DNA of 32,715 nt. Source: Oscillospiraceae bacterium. Lineage in GTDB: Bacteria > Bacillota > Clostridia > Oscillospirales > CAG-272. Below are positions 14,776 to 22,816 of this stretch, one piece after another; position 1 is the stretch's first letter, and each line of letters starts with the position of its first letter. The stretch is taken from positions 1 to 32,715 of the forward strand of contig SVTW01000022.1 in the NCBI GenBank assembly GCA_015063585.1. Reading direction: 5' to 3'. The notes under the pieces are model-generated. The model was not told where the DNA came from and made no database searches. It saw only the letters and a list, made by a program, of their open reading frames with translations. A program made the position numbers and the translations under genes.

Positions 14776-14934
14776 TCAGTTGATGCCTATTGCTGTTTCT
14801 TTGGTGTTGGAATCAAGGCATTCGGAACAGGTCTCGCTTGCGGCACTCATCATAGCCGCTTCGTTCCCATGCAGATTCCTCATTTCTTCGGGTGTAAGGT
14901 TCATTCCCTCTGCGCCCATTTTGTTTTCTTTCAT
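14776..14934 (-). CDS. 52-aa Cys-containing peptide, possible modified-peptide precursor
   Basis: AAAGGA lies about 10 bases before ATG 14934, and the frame ends at TGA 14776. The first ~23 residues (MKENKMGAEGMNLTPEEMRNLHG) look like an acidic, helical leader. The rest is small-residue rich (AAMMSAAS), then has Cys36 and Cys39 (CSEC) and a Ser/Thr-rich tail ending in AIGIN. This leader-plus-core look is seen in ribosomally made modified peptides, but no modifying enzyme is adjacent. A sporulation or signalling peptide is another option. I do not recognise the family. It lies opposite and between two paralogous lipoprotein genes. Confidence 0.6.
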   Translation of the reverse strand: MKENKMGAEGMNLTPEEMRNLHGNEAAMMSAASETCSECLDSNTKETAIGIN

Positions 14935-15023
14935 TTTTGTTTTTCCTTTCTTGTTTAGAAATTTATTTATTTTTTGTTTCAAAATTGTTTGTCCTTCGAG
15001 AGACAACAGCATTATAAAACAAA

Positions 15024-15050
15024 ACCCCGACAAAACCTGTCAGGGTTTCC
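15024..15050. other. Hairpin upstream of the 52-aa peptide gene
   Basis: On the minus strand CCCTGACA pairs with TGTCGGGG, with one G-U pair and flanking AAA/TTT, followed by a T-rich run and TATAAT. It could be an attenuator or terminator just upstream of the peptide gene. No good -35 box is spaced correctly before that TATAAT. Confidence 0.4.
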
Positions 15051-15090
15051 AAAAATATTTTTAGGATTTTATAATTCGACATTTTTCGTG

Positions 15091-15119
15091 TTGACATCCA
15101 TTTTTTAGCATGATATAAT
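15091..15119 (+). promoter_or_regulatory. Consensus SigA promoter for the second BNR-type lipoprotein
   Basis: TTGACA, 17 nt, TATAAT, 34 bases before the start. The spacing to the start is the same as for the paralogue at 13645. Confidence 0.88.
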
Positions 15120-15153
15120 AATATTACAGAACAAAAAAGAAAAGGAGAACCCT

Positions 15154-16110
15154 ATGAAAAAACGCCTGCTTGCCCTGCTACTCTCTGCCCTTTTGCTGAC
15201 AACCGCAACCGCTTGCAAGATTGTTCCCGCACCCGAACAGGACGGCGACGGAACGCTTGAAAATACAGACACCGAAGCCGAGAGTGCGTCCGCAGGCAGT
15301 ACCACCGATACAGGCACCTCGGGTGAAAATCAAGATACTACAGAATCCGATACGGAGGAATCCTCGCCGTCCGATCCGTTCAACGGGCTGACACTTGATG
15401 AATACCAAGAAATGGTTGGCTGTTACGTCAAAACCGAAAGCGGCAACCGTTTGGAGAATCTGATGAAAGAAGACCTAGACAAATTACGGGTGAGCCACGA
15501 GGACTACGGCTCCAATATGTTTCACATCACGGTGATCCGCGATAACACGGAATACAAAACCACGGTTTCTCTTTCCGAAGGCGTCCGAGTTCCCGATATA
15601 TACAGCGGCTTTATCAACGATCTGGACGGTTACGTGATCATTTTTCACATGGAAGGTCACGCGGTGAGCCCTCTGGATGATATTGAATTGGCATGCGTTT
15701 TAAAAACTGCTGACGGCGGCATCACCTGGGATAAAATCGAATACCAAGATTTTCAAGTATCGAGCAGCCGGGATTATATCATTGGTGCCTGCTTTTTTAC
15801 CGATCAGATTGGATTTTTGACAGCCCGATATTGCAACTCGGAGCATTTCGGACCTCGCACGCTTTGGACTCTTGACGGAGGAAAAACGTGGGAGCGCATG
15901 CCTGCCTTGGAATTTCCCAAGATGCTTTCCCCTTTTGGATTGCCGGGATATAATTTCGCATCCGAGGTCTCCGATGTGCAAGTGGTGGACGGAACCTACC
16001 TGCTTACCGTTCGAATCTGCTGTGGGTATCGCTTGCCTTGGGATTCGATATACGTTCAATTTGCGTCCACCGATCTGCGCAACTGGGAGCTTTTGAAAGA
16101 GCCCTTGTGA
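15154..16110 (+). CDS. Lipoprotein with BNR/sialidase-like repeats (paralogue 2)
   Basis: A 318-aa lipoprotein: signal MKKRLLALLLSALLLTTATAC with Cys21, an acidic Thr/Ser-rich linker to about residue 75, and a beta-rich domain with Asp-box-like motifs TADGGITWDKI and TLDGGKTWERM. The signal region and Shine-Dalgarno (AAAGGAGAA) closely match the gene at 13645, while the C-terminal domains are more divergent. It should be attached to the outer face of the membrane. Role unknown; binding of an extracellular glycan or protein is possible. A short coding remnant follows within 5 bases of its stop. Confidence 0.85.
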   Translation: MKKRLLALLLSALLLTTATACKIVPAPEQDGDGTLENTDTEAESASAGSTTDTGTSGENQDTTESDTEESSPSDPFNGLTLDEYQEMVGCYVKTESGNRLENLMKEDLDKLRVSHEDYGSNMFHITVIRDNTEYKTTVSLSEGVRVPDIYSGFINDLDGYVIIFHMEGHAVSPLDDIELACVLKTADGGITWDKIEYQDFQVSSSRDYIIGACFFTDQIGFLTARYCNSEHFGPRTLWTLDGGKTWERMPALEFPKMLSPFGLPGYNFASEVSDVQVVDGTYLLTVRICCGYRLPWDSIYVQFASTDLRNWELLKEPL

Positions 16111-16115
16111 AGTAA

Positions 16116-16259
16116 CAGGGGGACCACGGAATCGGATCAACAGAGACGCTTCTTGACACGCTGCACCCATCCAAAGCGCTTACGTCGGCAGAGCTTGCCA
16201 TACGCGATTGGTGGAAAACGGGATTTCCGTATCCCGACAGCGAAAACGACGGGAAATAA
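16116..16259 (+). pseudogene. Coding remnant, family not recognised
   Basis: After a TAA at 16113, the frame stays open for 47 codons to TAA 16257-16259 and reads like real protein: LLDTLHPSKA, then LTSAELAIRDWWKTGFPYP. No start codon or Shine-Dalgarno is present. It looks like the C-terminal stub of a gene whose front was lost, perhaps when the lipoprotein gene was duplicated into this site. I cannot name the family. Confidence 0.4.
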
Positions 16260-16275
16260 AAACAGAATCACCTAC

Positions 16276-16324
16276 AAAACGGGCATGCGTCATCTGCTCT
16301 TGCATTTGACGCACGCCCGTTTTG
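16276..16324. terminator. Bidirectional terminator
   Basis: AAAACGGGC and GCGTCA pair with TGACGC and GCCCGTTTT across a short loop. It lies between the plus-strand lipoprotein unit and the end of the minus-strand tldE gene and suits both. Confidence 0.8.
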
Positions 16325-16361
16325 ATATCAAATTATGTCAATCCCGCAAAAATGCCGGAAA

Positions 16362-17705
16362 TTATTTTCCCGCAATGCTCATGTCTCGCACCAGCACGTC
16401 GGGCGAGCCAAACACGGTAAATCCACCGGGAATACCCCATTTCACGTCATTTCCGAGCGCGTCGATCTGCCTCAGCAGGTCAAAGAAATTGCCCGCAACG
16501 GTAAAGGATTTGATCGGCTCGGCACGCTTGCCGCCGCGGATCATAAAGCCCGCGCTCTCGATCGAAAAGTCTCCCGTTACAGCATTGGCACCCGCATGGA
16601 AGCCCTTACATTCGGTAATATAAACACCGTCACCAACCGCCGCGAAAAGCTCCTCTTGCGTTTGCTCACCGGCAGCGATGCCAAAATTGTAAGGCGCGAT
16701 GGACACAGGCGAGGCATAACCGCCCTTTTGACCGTTGCCCGTGGACTCCACACCCGCTTTTTTGGCGGTGGTGAGGTCATAGAGCAGGGTTTTCAGCACT
16801 CCGTTCTCAATCACGTTGCGGCGAGCCGTTGCAACACCCTCGCCGTCAAACGGCGTTTGCATCGGACAGCCCTCCCGCATGGGGTCATCTACCAGATTCA
16901 CGCAATCCGACGCGATCTTCTCGCCCTCTTTTCCCGCCAAAAGCGACAATCCGAGCTGAGCGTTCTTTGCGGAGAACACGGGAGAGAAAGTGGAAAGAAA
17001 ACTGCGGAACTGTCTGCCATCGAACACAACGGAATACTTGCCCGACGCCACCGTGGTAGCACCGATCTTGTCAAGTGCGCCGCGCACAGCACGCTTGGGC
17101 AGGTCTGCAAAATCCTCCAACGTACTGCCCAAACCGAACTCAAAGTTCTCCTGTGCTTCCTCGCCCTCACGCACAACGGGGGCGGCATACGCGCCGCTAA
17201 AGCCCACGCGGTTGGAAAGCTCCAGACCGTTGGAGTTATAAAGCTTGCGTTCCTCTACCGCGGAGAGCATCATGCTCTGCGTGCCGTCGCCAACCTTTTC
17301 ACTCTCGGCATAGGTCCGCTTTTGCAGCTCCAATGCGGTATCGCGGATCACGCCCGCGTCAAGCAGAGAAACCTCTCGCGGTGCAAGCTTTGCGTAGGAC
17401 GGTGAGCCTGCGAAAATAAAGACCTCGTCCTCGCTGTCAATGCACTTCGCGTTGGAGATAGCGCTGATCACCAGCTCCTCCATTGCCGCCTCGGTCATCA
17501 ATTCGCCCGACGCGTAGCCCATTTTGCCGTCCACGATGCAACGGAAGCAAATGCCGCCGCCAACGCTCGACGAAAACGAGCTGATCTCATTCTTGAGCGT
17601 TTCGGCACTCACGCTCTCCTCACGCTGATAATAGATCTCATACTGATCCAGCCCCGCACGCTCTGCGGCGGCGATCAATGCCTGTTTCATAGCTTCAAAT
17701 ATCAT
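16362..17705 (-). CDS. tldE: TldE/PmbA-type metalloprotease partner subunit
   Basis: A 447-aa subunit of the TldD/TldE protease, which in E. coli trims the leader of microcin B17 and degrades unfolded peptides. TldE has the same fold as TldD but no zinc site, and none is seen here. Family marks: the N-terminal EIYYQREESVSAETLKNEI, the central FDGEGVATARRNVIENGVLKTLLYDL, and the C-terminal IESAGFMIRGGKRAEPIKSFTVAGN. GGAGG inside the end of tldD serves ATG 17705; the intergenic gap is 1 base, so the pair is translationally coupled. Length is normal. Confidence 0.93.
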   Translation of the reverse strand: MIFEAMKQALIAAAERAGLDQYEIYYQREESVSAETLKNEISSFSSSVGGGICFRCIVDGKMGYASGELMTEAAMEELVISAISNAKCIDSEDEVFIFAGSPSYAKLAPREVSLLDAGVIRDTALELQKRTYAESEKVGDGTQSMMLSAVEERKLYNSNGLELSNRVGFSGAYAAPVVREGEEAQENFEFGLGSTLEDFADLPKRAVRGALDKIGATTVASGKYSVVFDGRQFRSFLSTFSPVFSAKNAQLGLSLLAGKEGEKIASDCVNLVDDPMREGCPMQTPFDGEGVATARRNVIENGVLKTLLYDLTTAKKAGVESTGNGQKGGYASPVSIAPYNFGIAAGEQTQEELFAAVGDGVYITECKGFHAGANAVTGDFSIESAGFMIRGGKRAEPIKSFTVAGNFFDLLRQIDALGNDVKWGIPGGFTVFGSPDVLVRDMSIAGK

Positions 17706-17706
17706 T

Positions 17707-19086
17707 TCAGCGACCTCCTACGGTAATGGTGGAAACACGGATCAGCGGCTGTCCTACGTCGGTGGGTACGCTTCCGCTGCTCGATCCGCACATGCCCTGC
17801 GCGGTTGCGAGATTTTGTCCGACCATATCAATATTTTGCAGGATCTCAGAGCCCGTTCCAATCAGCGATGCGCCGCGTACCGGCTCACAGATCTTTCCGT
17901 TTCTGACCAGATACCCTTCTCTGACCGAGAAGTTGAACGCACCCGTGAGCGGATTGACCGATCCGCCGCCCATCTTGCGGCAGTAGAGTCCGTTTTCCAT
18001 TGACGCGATAATGTCCTCATTCCGATCGGGACCGTTTGCGATAAAGGTGTTGGTCATGCGCGACGTGGTCTCAAACGTATAGCTCTGTCTGCGTCCGTTT
18101 CCGGTTCTGGGCAGCCCCATGCGGCGCGCGCCGAGACGGTCGATCATATAGCTCTTGAGCACACCGTTTTCAATCAGCACGTTTCTCTGCGTGGGCATAC
18201 CCTCGTCATCGATATTGACCGAACCCCACGCGCCCGCGATGGTTCCGTCGTCAATTGCCGTAACCTTCGGGTTGGCGATCTGCTGACCGAGCTTACCCGC
18301 CATCTGCGACGCGCCGATTGCAACCGAGCTTGCCTCAAGCGAGTGTCCGCACGCCTCGTGGAAGATCACGCCGCCGAAGCCGTTCTCAATGGCAACCGTC
18401 ATCGTACCGGCGGGACAGTAATCGGCACGGAGGTTCACCATTGCCTGACGCGATGCCTCGCGTCCTACCTCACGCGGATCAACGGTATCAAACAGCTCCA
18501 GTCCAACACCGGCTCCGGGAGAATCCGAGCCCTCCTGATTCACGCCTGCCGCGCTTGCAACCGACGAGATGGCGATCCGGGTACGAATATGGCGGTCGGT
18601 GGTGAACAGCCCCTCGGTGTTTGCAACCCAAATACTGTGATCCACACCGATCAACGAACCCGTTACCTGCGAGATGGCGGGGTCATATTCCTTTGCGGCA
18701 AAGCAACCCGCGCGGAGCAGGTCGGCGCGGATCTTTGCGTCCACGCTCGAGGGAATGATCTTTGCGGGGTGGATATTGGGGAACATGCGCTCCGTCAGAG
18801 CAATATGCTCCACTGCGCGAAGCTCGCCCATTGCCGCCGCTACCGAGCGCGCGCATGCCATCAGACCCTCTCGCGAAGTGTCCGAGGTGGACGCGAACAC
18901 GGTTCGTGTGCCAAGAAATGCGCGGATTCCCACGCCCGATACGAGATTATCGCCTACGCGGTCGATCTTTCCGTCCACCATGGAAACCGAATTATTGCGG
19001 GTGATCTCGCCAAACAGCTCAACGAAATCGGCGCCGCCCTCCATGGCACAGGTCAAAACCGCCTCTGCCAATGCTTTTGTGATCAT
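17707..19086 (-). CDS. tldD: TldD zinc metalloprotease
   Basis: A 459-aa catalytic subunit of the TldD/E heterodimer. The zinc motif HEACGH places His243, Glu244 and His248, and the third-ligand-type Cys is in MCGSSSGSVP near the C-terminus. The SQMAGKLGQQIANPKVTAIDDGTI and DDEGMPTQRNVLIENGVLKSYM segments are typical. GGAGG precedes ATG 19086. It has its own promoter and is followed directly by tldE. Known roles are processing of ribosomally made modified peptides and general peptide turnover; the window also holds a PqqD/kinase cassette and a small peptide gene that could be linked to it, which is inference. Confidence 0.95.
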   Translation of the reverse strand: MITKALAEAVLTCAMEGGADFVELFGEITRNNSVSMVDGKIDRVGDNLVSGVGIRAFLGTRTVFASTSDTSREGLMACARSVAAAMGELRAVEHIALTERMFPNIHPAKIIPSSVDAKIRADLLRAGCFAAKEYDPAISQVTGSLIGVDHSIWVANTEGLFTTDRHIRTRIAISSVASAAGVNQEGSDSPGAGVGLELFDTVDPREVGREASRQAMVNLRADYCPAGTMTVAIENGFGGVIFHEACGHSLEASSVAIGASQMAGKLGQQIANPKVTAIDDGTIAGAWGSVNIDDEGMPTQRNVLIENGVLKSYMIDRLGARRMGLPRTGNGRRQSYTFETTSRMTNTFIANGPDRNEDIIASMENGLYCRKMGGGSVNPLTGAFNFSVREGYLVRNGKICEPVRGASLIGTGSEILQNIDMVGQNLATAQGMCGSSSGSVPTDVGQPLIRVSTITVGGR

Positions 19087-19120
19087 AGTTTTTCCTCCGT
19101 TCTCAAACTATATTGTTTTT

Positions 19121-19149
19121 ATTTTACCACAGCGGCTCCAAAAATGCAA
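19121..19149 (-). promoter_or_regulatory. SigA-type promoter for tldD-tldE
   Basis: On the minus strand: TTGCAT, 17 nt, TAAAAT, 35 bases before the start. Confidence 0.7.
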
Positions 19150-19307
19150 CGGTTTTGCCAAACTTTTGTCACCTGTGCCAAAAAAGATGTGTTTTTCTTC
19201 GTCGCGAATCGCCGTATTTCAACCGTGCGCGCCACAAAACGCCGCCTTCCGTCAAAAGCCTTGGCGATGGGAGACTTTTTGCGTCGTTTTTTGGTTCACA
19301 CTTTTGC

Positions 19308-19336
19308 TTGACGGACATGCGAAAACATGTCATAAT
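19308..19336 (+). promoter_or_regulatory. SigA promoter for the LRR_5 protein gene
   Basis: TTGACG, 17 nt, CATAAT, 34 bases before the start. Confidence 0.75.
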
Positions 19337-19370
19337 AAATTATACGGAAGAAAAAAGAAAGGAACTGCCT

Positions 19371-20087
19371 ATGAAATCACAATCGCAATTTCTGATGGTG
19401 GCGCTTGCCATTTCGTTTACGATGGTGCTTGCTCTGATCGTTGCTCTGATCTGCCTGCATGCCGTAGATGAGGAATATCCGCCCGAGGACGAAAGCGGCG
19501 GCTTGGATTCGATCTTTCCGCTTGCCACCACCGACACCGAATCGGCAAGTGAGCCGAGCCAAACCGAGCCCCCAACACCGCCCGAAGGGCTTTGGTTTCT
19601 CTCAAACGGCGACGGGACCTGCCGCTTGGCGGGAATCGGGAGCTGTAGTGATGCCTGCGTGGTGATCCCCGAATACGCGCCCTCGGGAGAGTGCGTGGTG
19701 GAGATCGATGAACGTGCCTTTTACGGCTGCGCAAGCGTGACAGCCATTCAGATCCCCGCCTCGGTGCATTCGATCGGCGACCTCGCCTTTGCCGATTGCC
19801 CAAACCTGATCTACATCTCGGTCAATCCGCAAAACCGAAGCTACCGCGATGACGACGGGATCCTCTACACCGCTGATCTGCGCCGCCTGATCCTCTATCC
19901 GCCCATGCGCGCGGGGAGTACCGTAACGCTGCGCGGCATTACGACCGAGATCGCGGAGATGGCGTTTTACCGTTGCGCCTATCTTTCACACGTTGCCTAT
20001 CTCGGCTCGCCGGAGGATTGGGAGGCAATCAAAATCGGATCCAAAAACTACAGTCTTACCGCCTCATCGAAAACATTTTTAGAATAA
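19371..20087 (+). CDS. Membrane-anchored LRR_5 (BspA-like) surface protein
   Basis: A 238-aa protein with an N-terminal membrane segment (about residues 8-30), an acidic Pro/Thr-rich linker, and a C-terminal domain with LRR_5-type repeats (CVVEIDERAFYGCASVTAIQIPASVHSIGDLAFADCPNLIYISV, given here as consecutive blocks AFYGC, IPASV, LAFADC). Such repeats form a curved beta sheet used for binding to host or glycan in gut bacteria. The segment is probably a signal anchor, as no lipobox is seen. AAAGGAA precedes ATG 19371; the longer frame upstream has no site. It is a single-gene unit. Confidence 0.82.
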   Translation: MKSQSQFLMVALAISFTMVLALIVALICLHAVDEEYPPEDESGGLDSIFPLATTDTESASEPSQTEPPTPPEGLWFLSNGDGTCRLAGIGSCSDACVVIPEYAPSGECVVEIDERAFYGCASVTAIQIPASVHSIGDLAFADCPNLIYISVNPQNRSYRDDDGILYTADLRRLILYPPMRAGSTVTLRGITTEIAEMAFYRCAYLSHVAYLGSPEDWEAIKIGSKNYSLTASSKTFLE

Positions 20088-20152
20088 GAATTGTTTTTAA
20101 TTTAAATTATTAGGCATAGAACGGTTGTAAAAGCGCAAAAGCAGGCAAAAAA

Positions 20153-20182
20153 GCATAAAAACGCGTGGGTCCTCACATACTA
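20153..20182 (+). promoter_or_regulatory. SigG-like forespore promoter
   Basis: GCATA, 18 nt, CATACTA fits the Bacillus SigG consensus (GHATR-18-CATNHTA). It lies 32 bases before the start of a SpoVAF/GerA-type gene, which is SigG-controlled in Bacillus. No SigA-type promoter is seen here. Confidence 0.65.
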
Positions 20183-20214
20183 TTGCCGATCTCATTTTTG
20201 GAAAGGACTTGGCA

Positions 20215-21723
20215 ATGTTGGAGCTTTGTAAAAATTATCGCGAAAACGTCAAGCGCGTGGACAAGGCGTTTCGTGTGCAGGAAAATTTTGATCTGATCAA
20301 AAAGGTGCTGTATTTGGGGGAGGAGGAGATCACGCTTTATTATATCGACGGCTTTGTAGACGGCGGTTCGATGAATAAGCTGATGATCTATTTTCTCTCC
20401 CTCCAAGGTCTTGGGAAACCCACGGTTGCGGGGGGCGAAGCGGCGGCGCGATTTTTCGTGGAGCATCACCTGCCCTACGTGGAAGGCGAATACACCGCCG
20501 ATACCGCGCTCATGGAGCAGATGCTTCTATCGGGAACCACGCTCATTCTCGGCGAAACCTTTGAAAACTACGCGGTAATCGTGGATTCCCGCACCTATCC
20601 CACGCGCTCGGTCGCGGAGCCGGAAAGCGACCGCGTGATGATGGGCGCGCGCGACGGATTTGTGGAAACCATTGTGTTTAATACCGCGCTGATCCGACGA
20701 CGGATCCGGGATCCCGCACTGACCATGCAATATCTGACGGTGGGAAAGCGCAGCCGAACCGACGTGGTGCTGTGCTATCTGGAAGGACAAGCCGATCCAA
20801 AATACGTTGCCGACCTGCAAAAGAAGCTGTCGTCGATCGATACGGGCGCGTTGACGATGGGGCATGAATCGCTTGCCGAGCTTTTGATCTCCGACCGCTG
20901 GTACAACCCCTTTCCCAAGATCCGCTACACCGAGCGCCCCGACGTTGCGGCAGCTCAGATCATGGAGGGGAGCGTTGCGATCCTATGCGACAACAGCCCC
21001 GAGGTTATGATCCTTCCCAGCTCCTTTTTCGATTTCACACAGGAGACCAATGATTTCTATTTTCCGCCGCTTACGGGAACCTATATCCGCATTGTGCGGC
21101 AGATCGTTTTTTGGGCAACCCTGCTCCTTGTTCCGATCTGGTTCCTGCTCACACGCAATCCACAGGATACGCCGACGTGGCTCCGCTTTGTGCTCCCCGA
21201 ATCACAGGGCAAAATTTCGATCTTCGCGCAATTGATGCTGGTGGAATTTATGATTGACGGCTTGCGTATGGCATCTATGAACACCCCCAGCATGCTCTCC
21301 AATTCGCTCGCCGTGGTGGGCGGACTGATCCTTGGGGATTTCGCGGTGGATATCGGGTGGCTGATCCCCGAGGTGATCGTTTATATGGCGTTTGTTGCCA
21401 TTGCCAATTTTTCGCAACGCTCCTATCAGCTTGGCTATGCCTTTAAATTTTTGCGGATCGGATTGATCATTCTGATCCGTCTTTGGAACTACACCGGTCT
21501 GGCGATCGGTTGTGTGGGGATCCTTCTCTTGCTCGCCACCAATAAGACCGCCAACGGCAGACGCGGCTATCTCTATCCCCTTCTGCCCTTCGACGGAAAA
21601 GCGTTGCTCTCGCTCTTTGTCCGACTCCAAAAGGATCGCGTGGCAGGTGCGGACGGCGTTCGAAAGGACGGCACATCGAAGAAAGATGCGCCGCCTCCAA
21701 CACACACAAGCAAAACCGAATAA
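20215..21723 (+). CDS. Spore protein of the GerA/SpoVAF family
   Basis: A 502-aa protein of the GerA A-subunit family. The soluble N-terminal half (to about residue 280) and a C-terminal part with about five membrane segments match the family. Marks include YIDGFVDGG near residue 45, PKIRYTERPDVAAAQIMEGSVAIL near 230, and DFYFPPLTGTYIRIVRQ near 280. It would sit in the spore inner membrane. No GerB or GerC partner is nearby, which favours SpoVAF (accessory to calcium-dipicolinate release and germination) over a full nutrient receptor. AAAGGA lies 7 bases before ATG 20215. The C-terminal tail is charged and Thr/Pro-rich. Confidence 0.88.
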   Translation: MLELCKNYRENVKRVDKAFRVQENFDLIKKVLYLGEEEITLYYIDGFVDGGSMNKLMIYFLSLQGLGKPTVAGGEAAARFFVEHHLPYVEGEYTADTALMEQMLLSGTTLILGETFENYAVIVDSRTYPTRSVAEPESDRVMMGARDGFVETIVFNTALIRRRIRDPALTMQYLTVGKRSRTDVVLCYLEGQADPKYVADLQKKLSSIDTGALTMGHESLAELLISDRWYNPFPKIRYTERPDVAAAQIMEGSVAILCDNSPEVMILPSSFFDFTQETNDFYFPPLTGTYIRIVRQIVFWATLLLVPIWFLLTRNPQDTPTWLRFVLPESQGKISIFAQLMLVEFMIDGLRMASMNTPSMLSNSLAVVGGLILGDFAVDIGWLIPEVIVYMAFVAIANFSQRSYQLGYAFKFLRIGLIILIRLWNYTGLAIGCVGILLLLATNKTANGRRGYLYPLLPFDGKALLSLFVRLQKDRVAGADGVRKDGTSKKDAPPPTHTSKTE

Positions 21724-21764
21724 GCATGAGAGGCACTCTTGTACGGAATCCTGTCAAAAAAACA

Positions 21765-21792
21765 AAAAAGCTCTTGCAATTGCAAGGCTTTT
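21765..21792 (+). terminator. Inverted repeat between spoVAF-like and kinase genes
   Basis: The palindrome CTTGCAATTGCAAG is flanked by AAAAGC and GCTTTT. It can terminate the upstream transcript, but it also covers the -35 box of the next promoter, so it could act as an operator. Confidence 0.5.
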
Positions 21793-21802
21793 ATGTTAAA
21801 AT
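21774..21802 (+). promoter_or_regulatory. Promoter for the kinase-PqqD-peptidase operon
   Basis: TTGCAA, 17 nt, TAAAAT. The -35 box lies inside the inverted repeat 21765-21792. Confidence 0.7.
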
Positions 21803-21831
21803 GATATGGAAGAACGTGAAAGGAGTGCCTT

Positions 21832-22530
21832 ATGTTCCTGATTGAGCTGGCAGGCGTGCGCGTCCGCGTGGAAAACCGCTTTCCCTACGTGGAGGCGCAG
21901 TGCAAGGATTTTCTTTGCGCGGGAGAGCAGTATGATTTTTCGGTCTCGGTTTCTCCCGAGGAAATTGCCGAGGAGCGCACAACGGGTGATTTTTCCGACG
22001 GATACTGCGAAAGCATCTGCACCTATCGCCATATTTGTGACCGCATTTCGGATTATAACGTCTTTTTGCTCCATTCCTCGGTAATCGAGGTGGACGGCTA
22101 CGCCTACGCGTTCACGGCAAAGAGCGGCGTTGGAAAATCAACGCATACCGCGCTTTGGCTCAAAAACGTTCCGCACGCGCGTGTTCTCAACGGTGACAAA
22201 CCCCTCTATCGCCTCGAAGCCGACGGCTCGCTGACTGTTTTCGGCACACCGTGGAACGGAAAAGAGGGTTGGGGACAAAATATCTCCGCGCCGCTCGCGG
22301 CGATCTGCTTTATTGAGCGCGGTACGGAGAACACGATCCGCAAAGCCGAGGAGATCGAGGTCGTAAGCCGCCTGGTGCATCAACTCTACCTGCGCGGAGA
22401 ACGCAGGTCGGTTGACCAAAAGCTGATGCTCATGGACGGACTTGTCCGCGCGGTTCCCTATTATGTTCTTGCCTGCACGATTTCGGACGAAGCTGCGCAT
22501 CTTGCATGGAGCACCATGCGAAAATCTTAA
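21832..22530 (+). CDS. HprK-like P-loop kinase (peptide-modification type)
   Basis: A 232-aa protein with the HPr-kinase/PEPCK-like core: HSSVIEVDGYAYAFTAKSGVGKST, where the P-loop is at residues 98-104 with Lys102 and Ser103, followed by a GDKPLYRLE segment and a GTPWNGKEGWGQNISAPL block. It lacks the N-terminal domain of true HprK. Related proteins in lasso-peptide clusters phosphorylate a Ser in the peptide; HPr-kinase activity is therefore unlikely. AAAGGAG precedes ATG 21832. It is the first gene of a three-gene operon with a PqqD-like protein and a signal-peptidase-like protein. The substrate is unknown. Confidence 0.75.
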   Translation: MFLIELAGVRVRVENRFPYVEAQCKDFLCAGEQYDFSVSVSPEEIAEERTTGDFSDGYCESICTYRHICDRISDYNVFLLHSSVIEVDGYAYAFTAKSGVGKSTHTALWLKNVPHARVLNGDKPLYRLEADGSLTVFGTPWNGKEGWGQNISAPLAAICFIERGTENTIRKAEEIEVVSRLVHQLYLRGERRSVDQKLMLMDGLVRAVPYYVLACTISDEAAHLAWSTMRKS

Positions 22531-22549
22531 CACAAAAGGAGAAAAACCC

Positions 22550-22816
22550 ATGCAGATCAATCGCGATTTCACAATTCAAAAGGTAGGCGCGTCCTACGTG
22601 GCTGTCCCCGTTGGAAAAACCAGCATCACCTTTCACGGCATGATCCGTCTCAACGAAACCGGCGCGTTTCTTTGGAAGCAGATGGCACAGAAGGATTGCA
22701 GCGAGGAAGATTTGGTGGAGGCATTGCTTGCCGAATATGACGTGGACCGCGAAACCGCCGCGCGTGACGTTCATGCCATCGTTGCAAAGCTTGCGGAGCA
22801 TAAAATCCTGATATGA
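22550..22816 (+). CDS. PqqD-like peptide-binding protein
   Basis: An 88-aa protein of the PqqD family (RiPP recognition element). It has the beta-strand start and the winged-helix pattern SITFHGMIRLNETGAFLWKQM, then EEDLVEALLAEYDVDRETAARDVHAIVAKLAEHKIL. Proteins of this type bind the leader of a ribosomally made peptide and present it to a modifying enzyme. AAAGGAG precedes ATG 22550, and the stop overlaps the next start as ATGA, so the two are coupled. No precursor is adjacent. The nearest candidate is the 52-aa peptide at 14776, which is a guess. Confidence 0.85.
   Translation: MQINRDFTIQKVGASYVAVPVGKTSITFHGMIRLNETGAFLWKQMAQKDCSEEDLVEALLAEYDVDRETAARDVHAIVAKLAEHKILI

Noticed and set aside
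16335-17405. Long plus-strand open frame opposite tldE
   Set aside because: Shadow of the well-supported tldE gene; no start signal and no recognisable domain.
18343-19311. Long plus-strand open frame (over 300 codons) opposite tldD
   Set aside because: It mirrors the conserved tldD frame, has no Shine-Dalgarno and its protein is low-quality (Arg/Cys/His rich).
20215-21723. Complete germinant receptor operon
   Set aside because: Only the A-type subunit is present; the next genes are unrelated to GerB or GerC.
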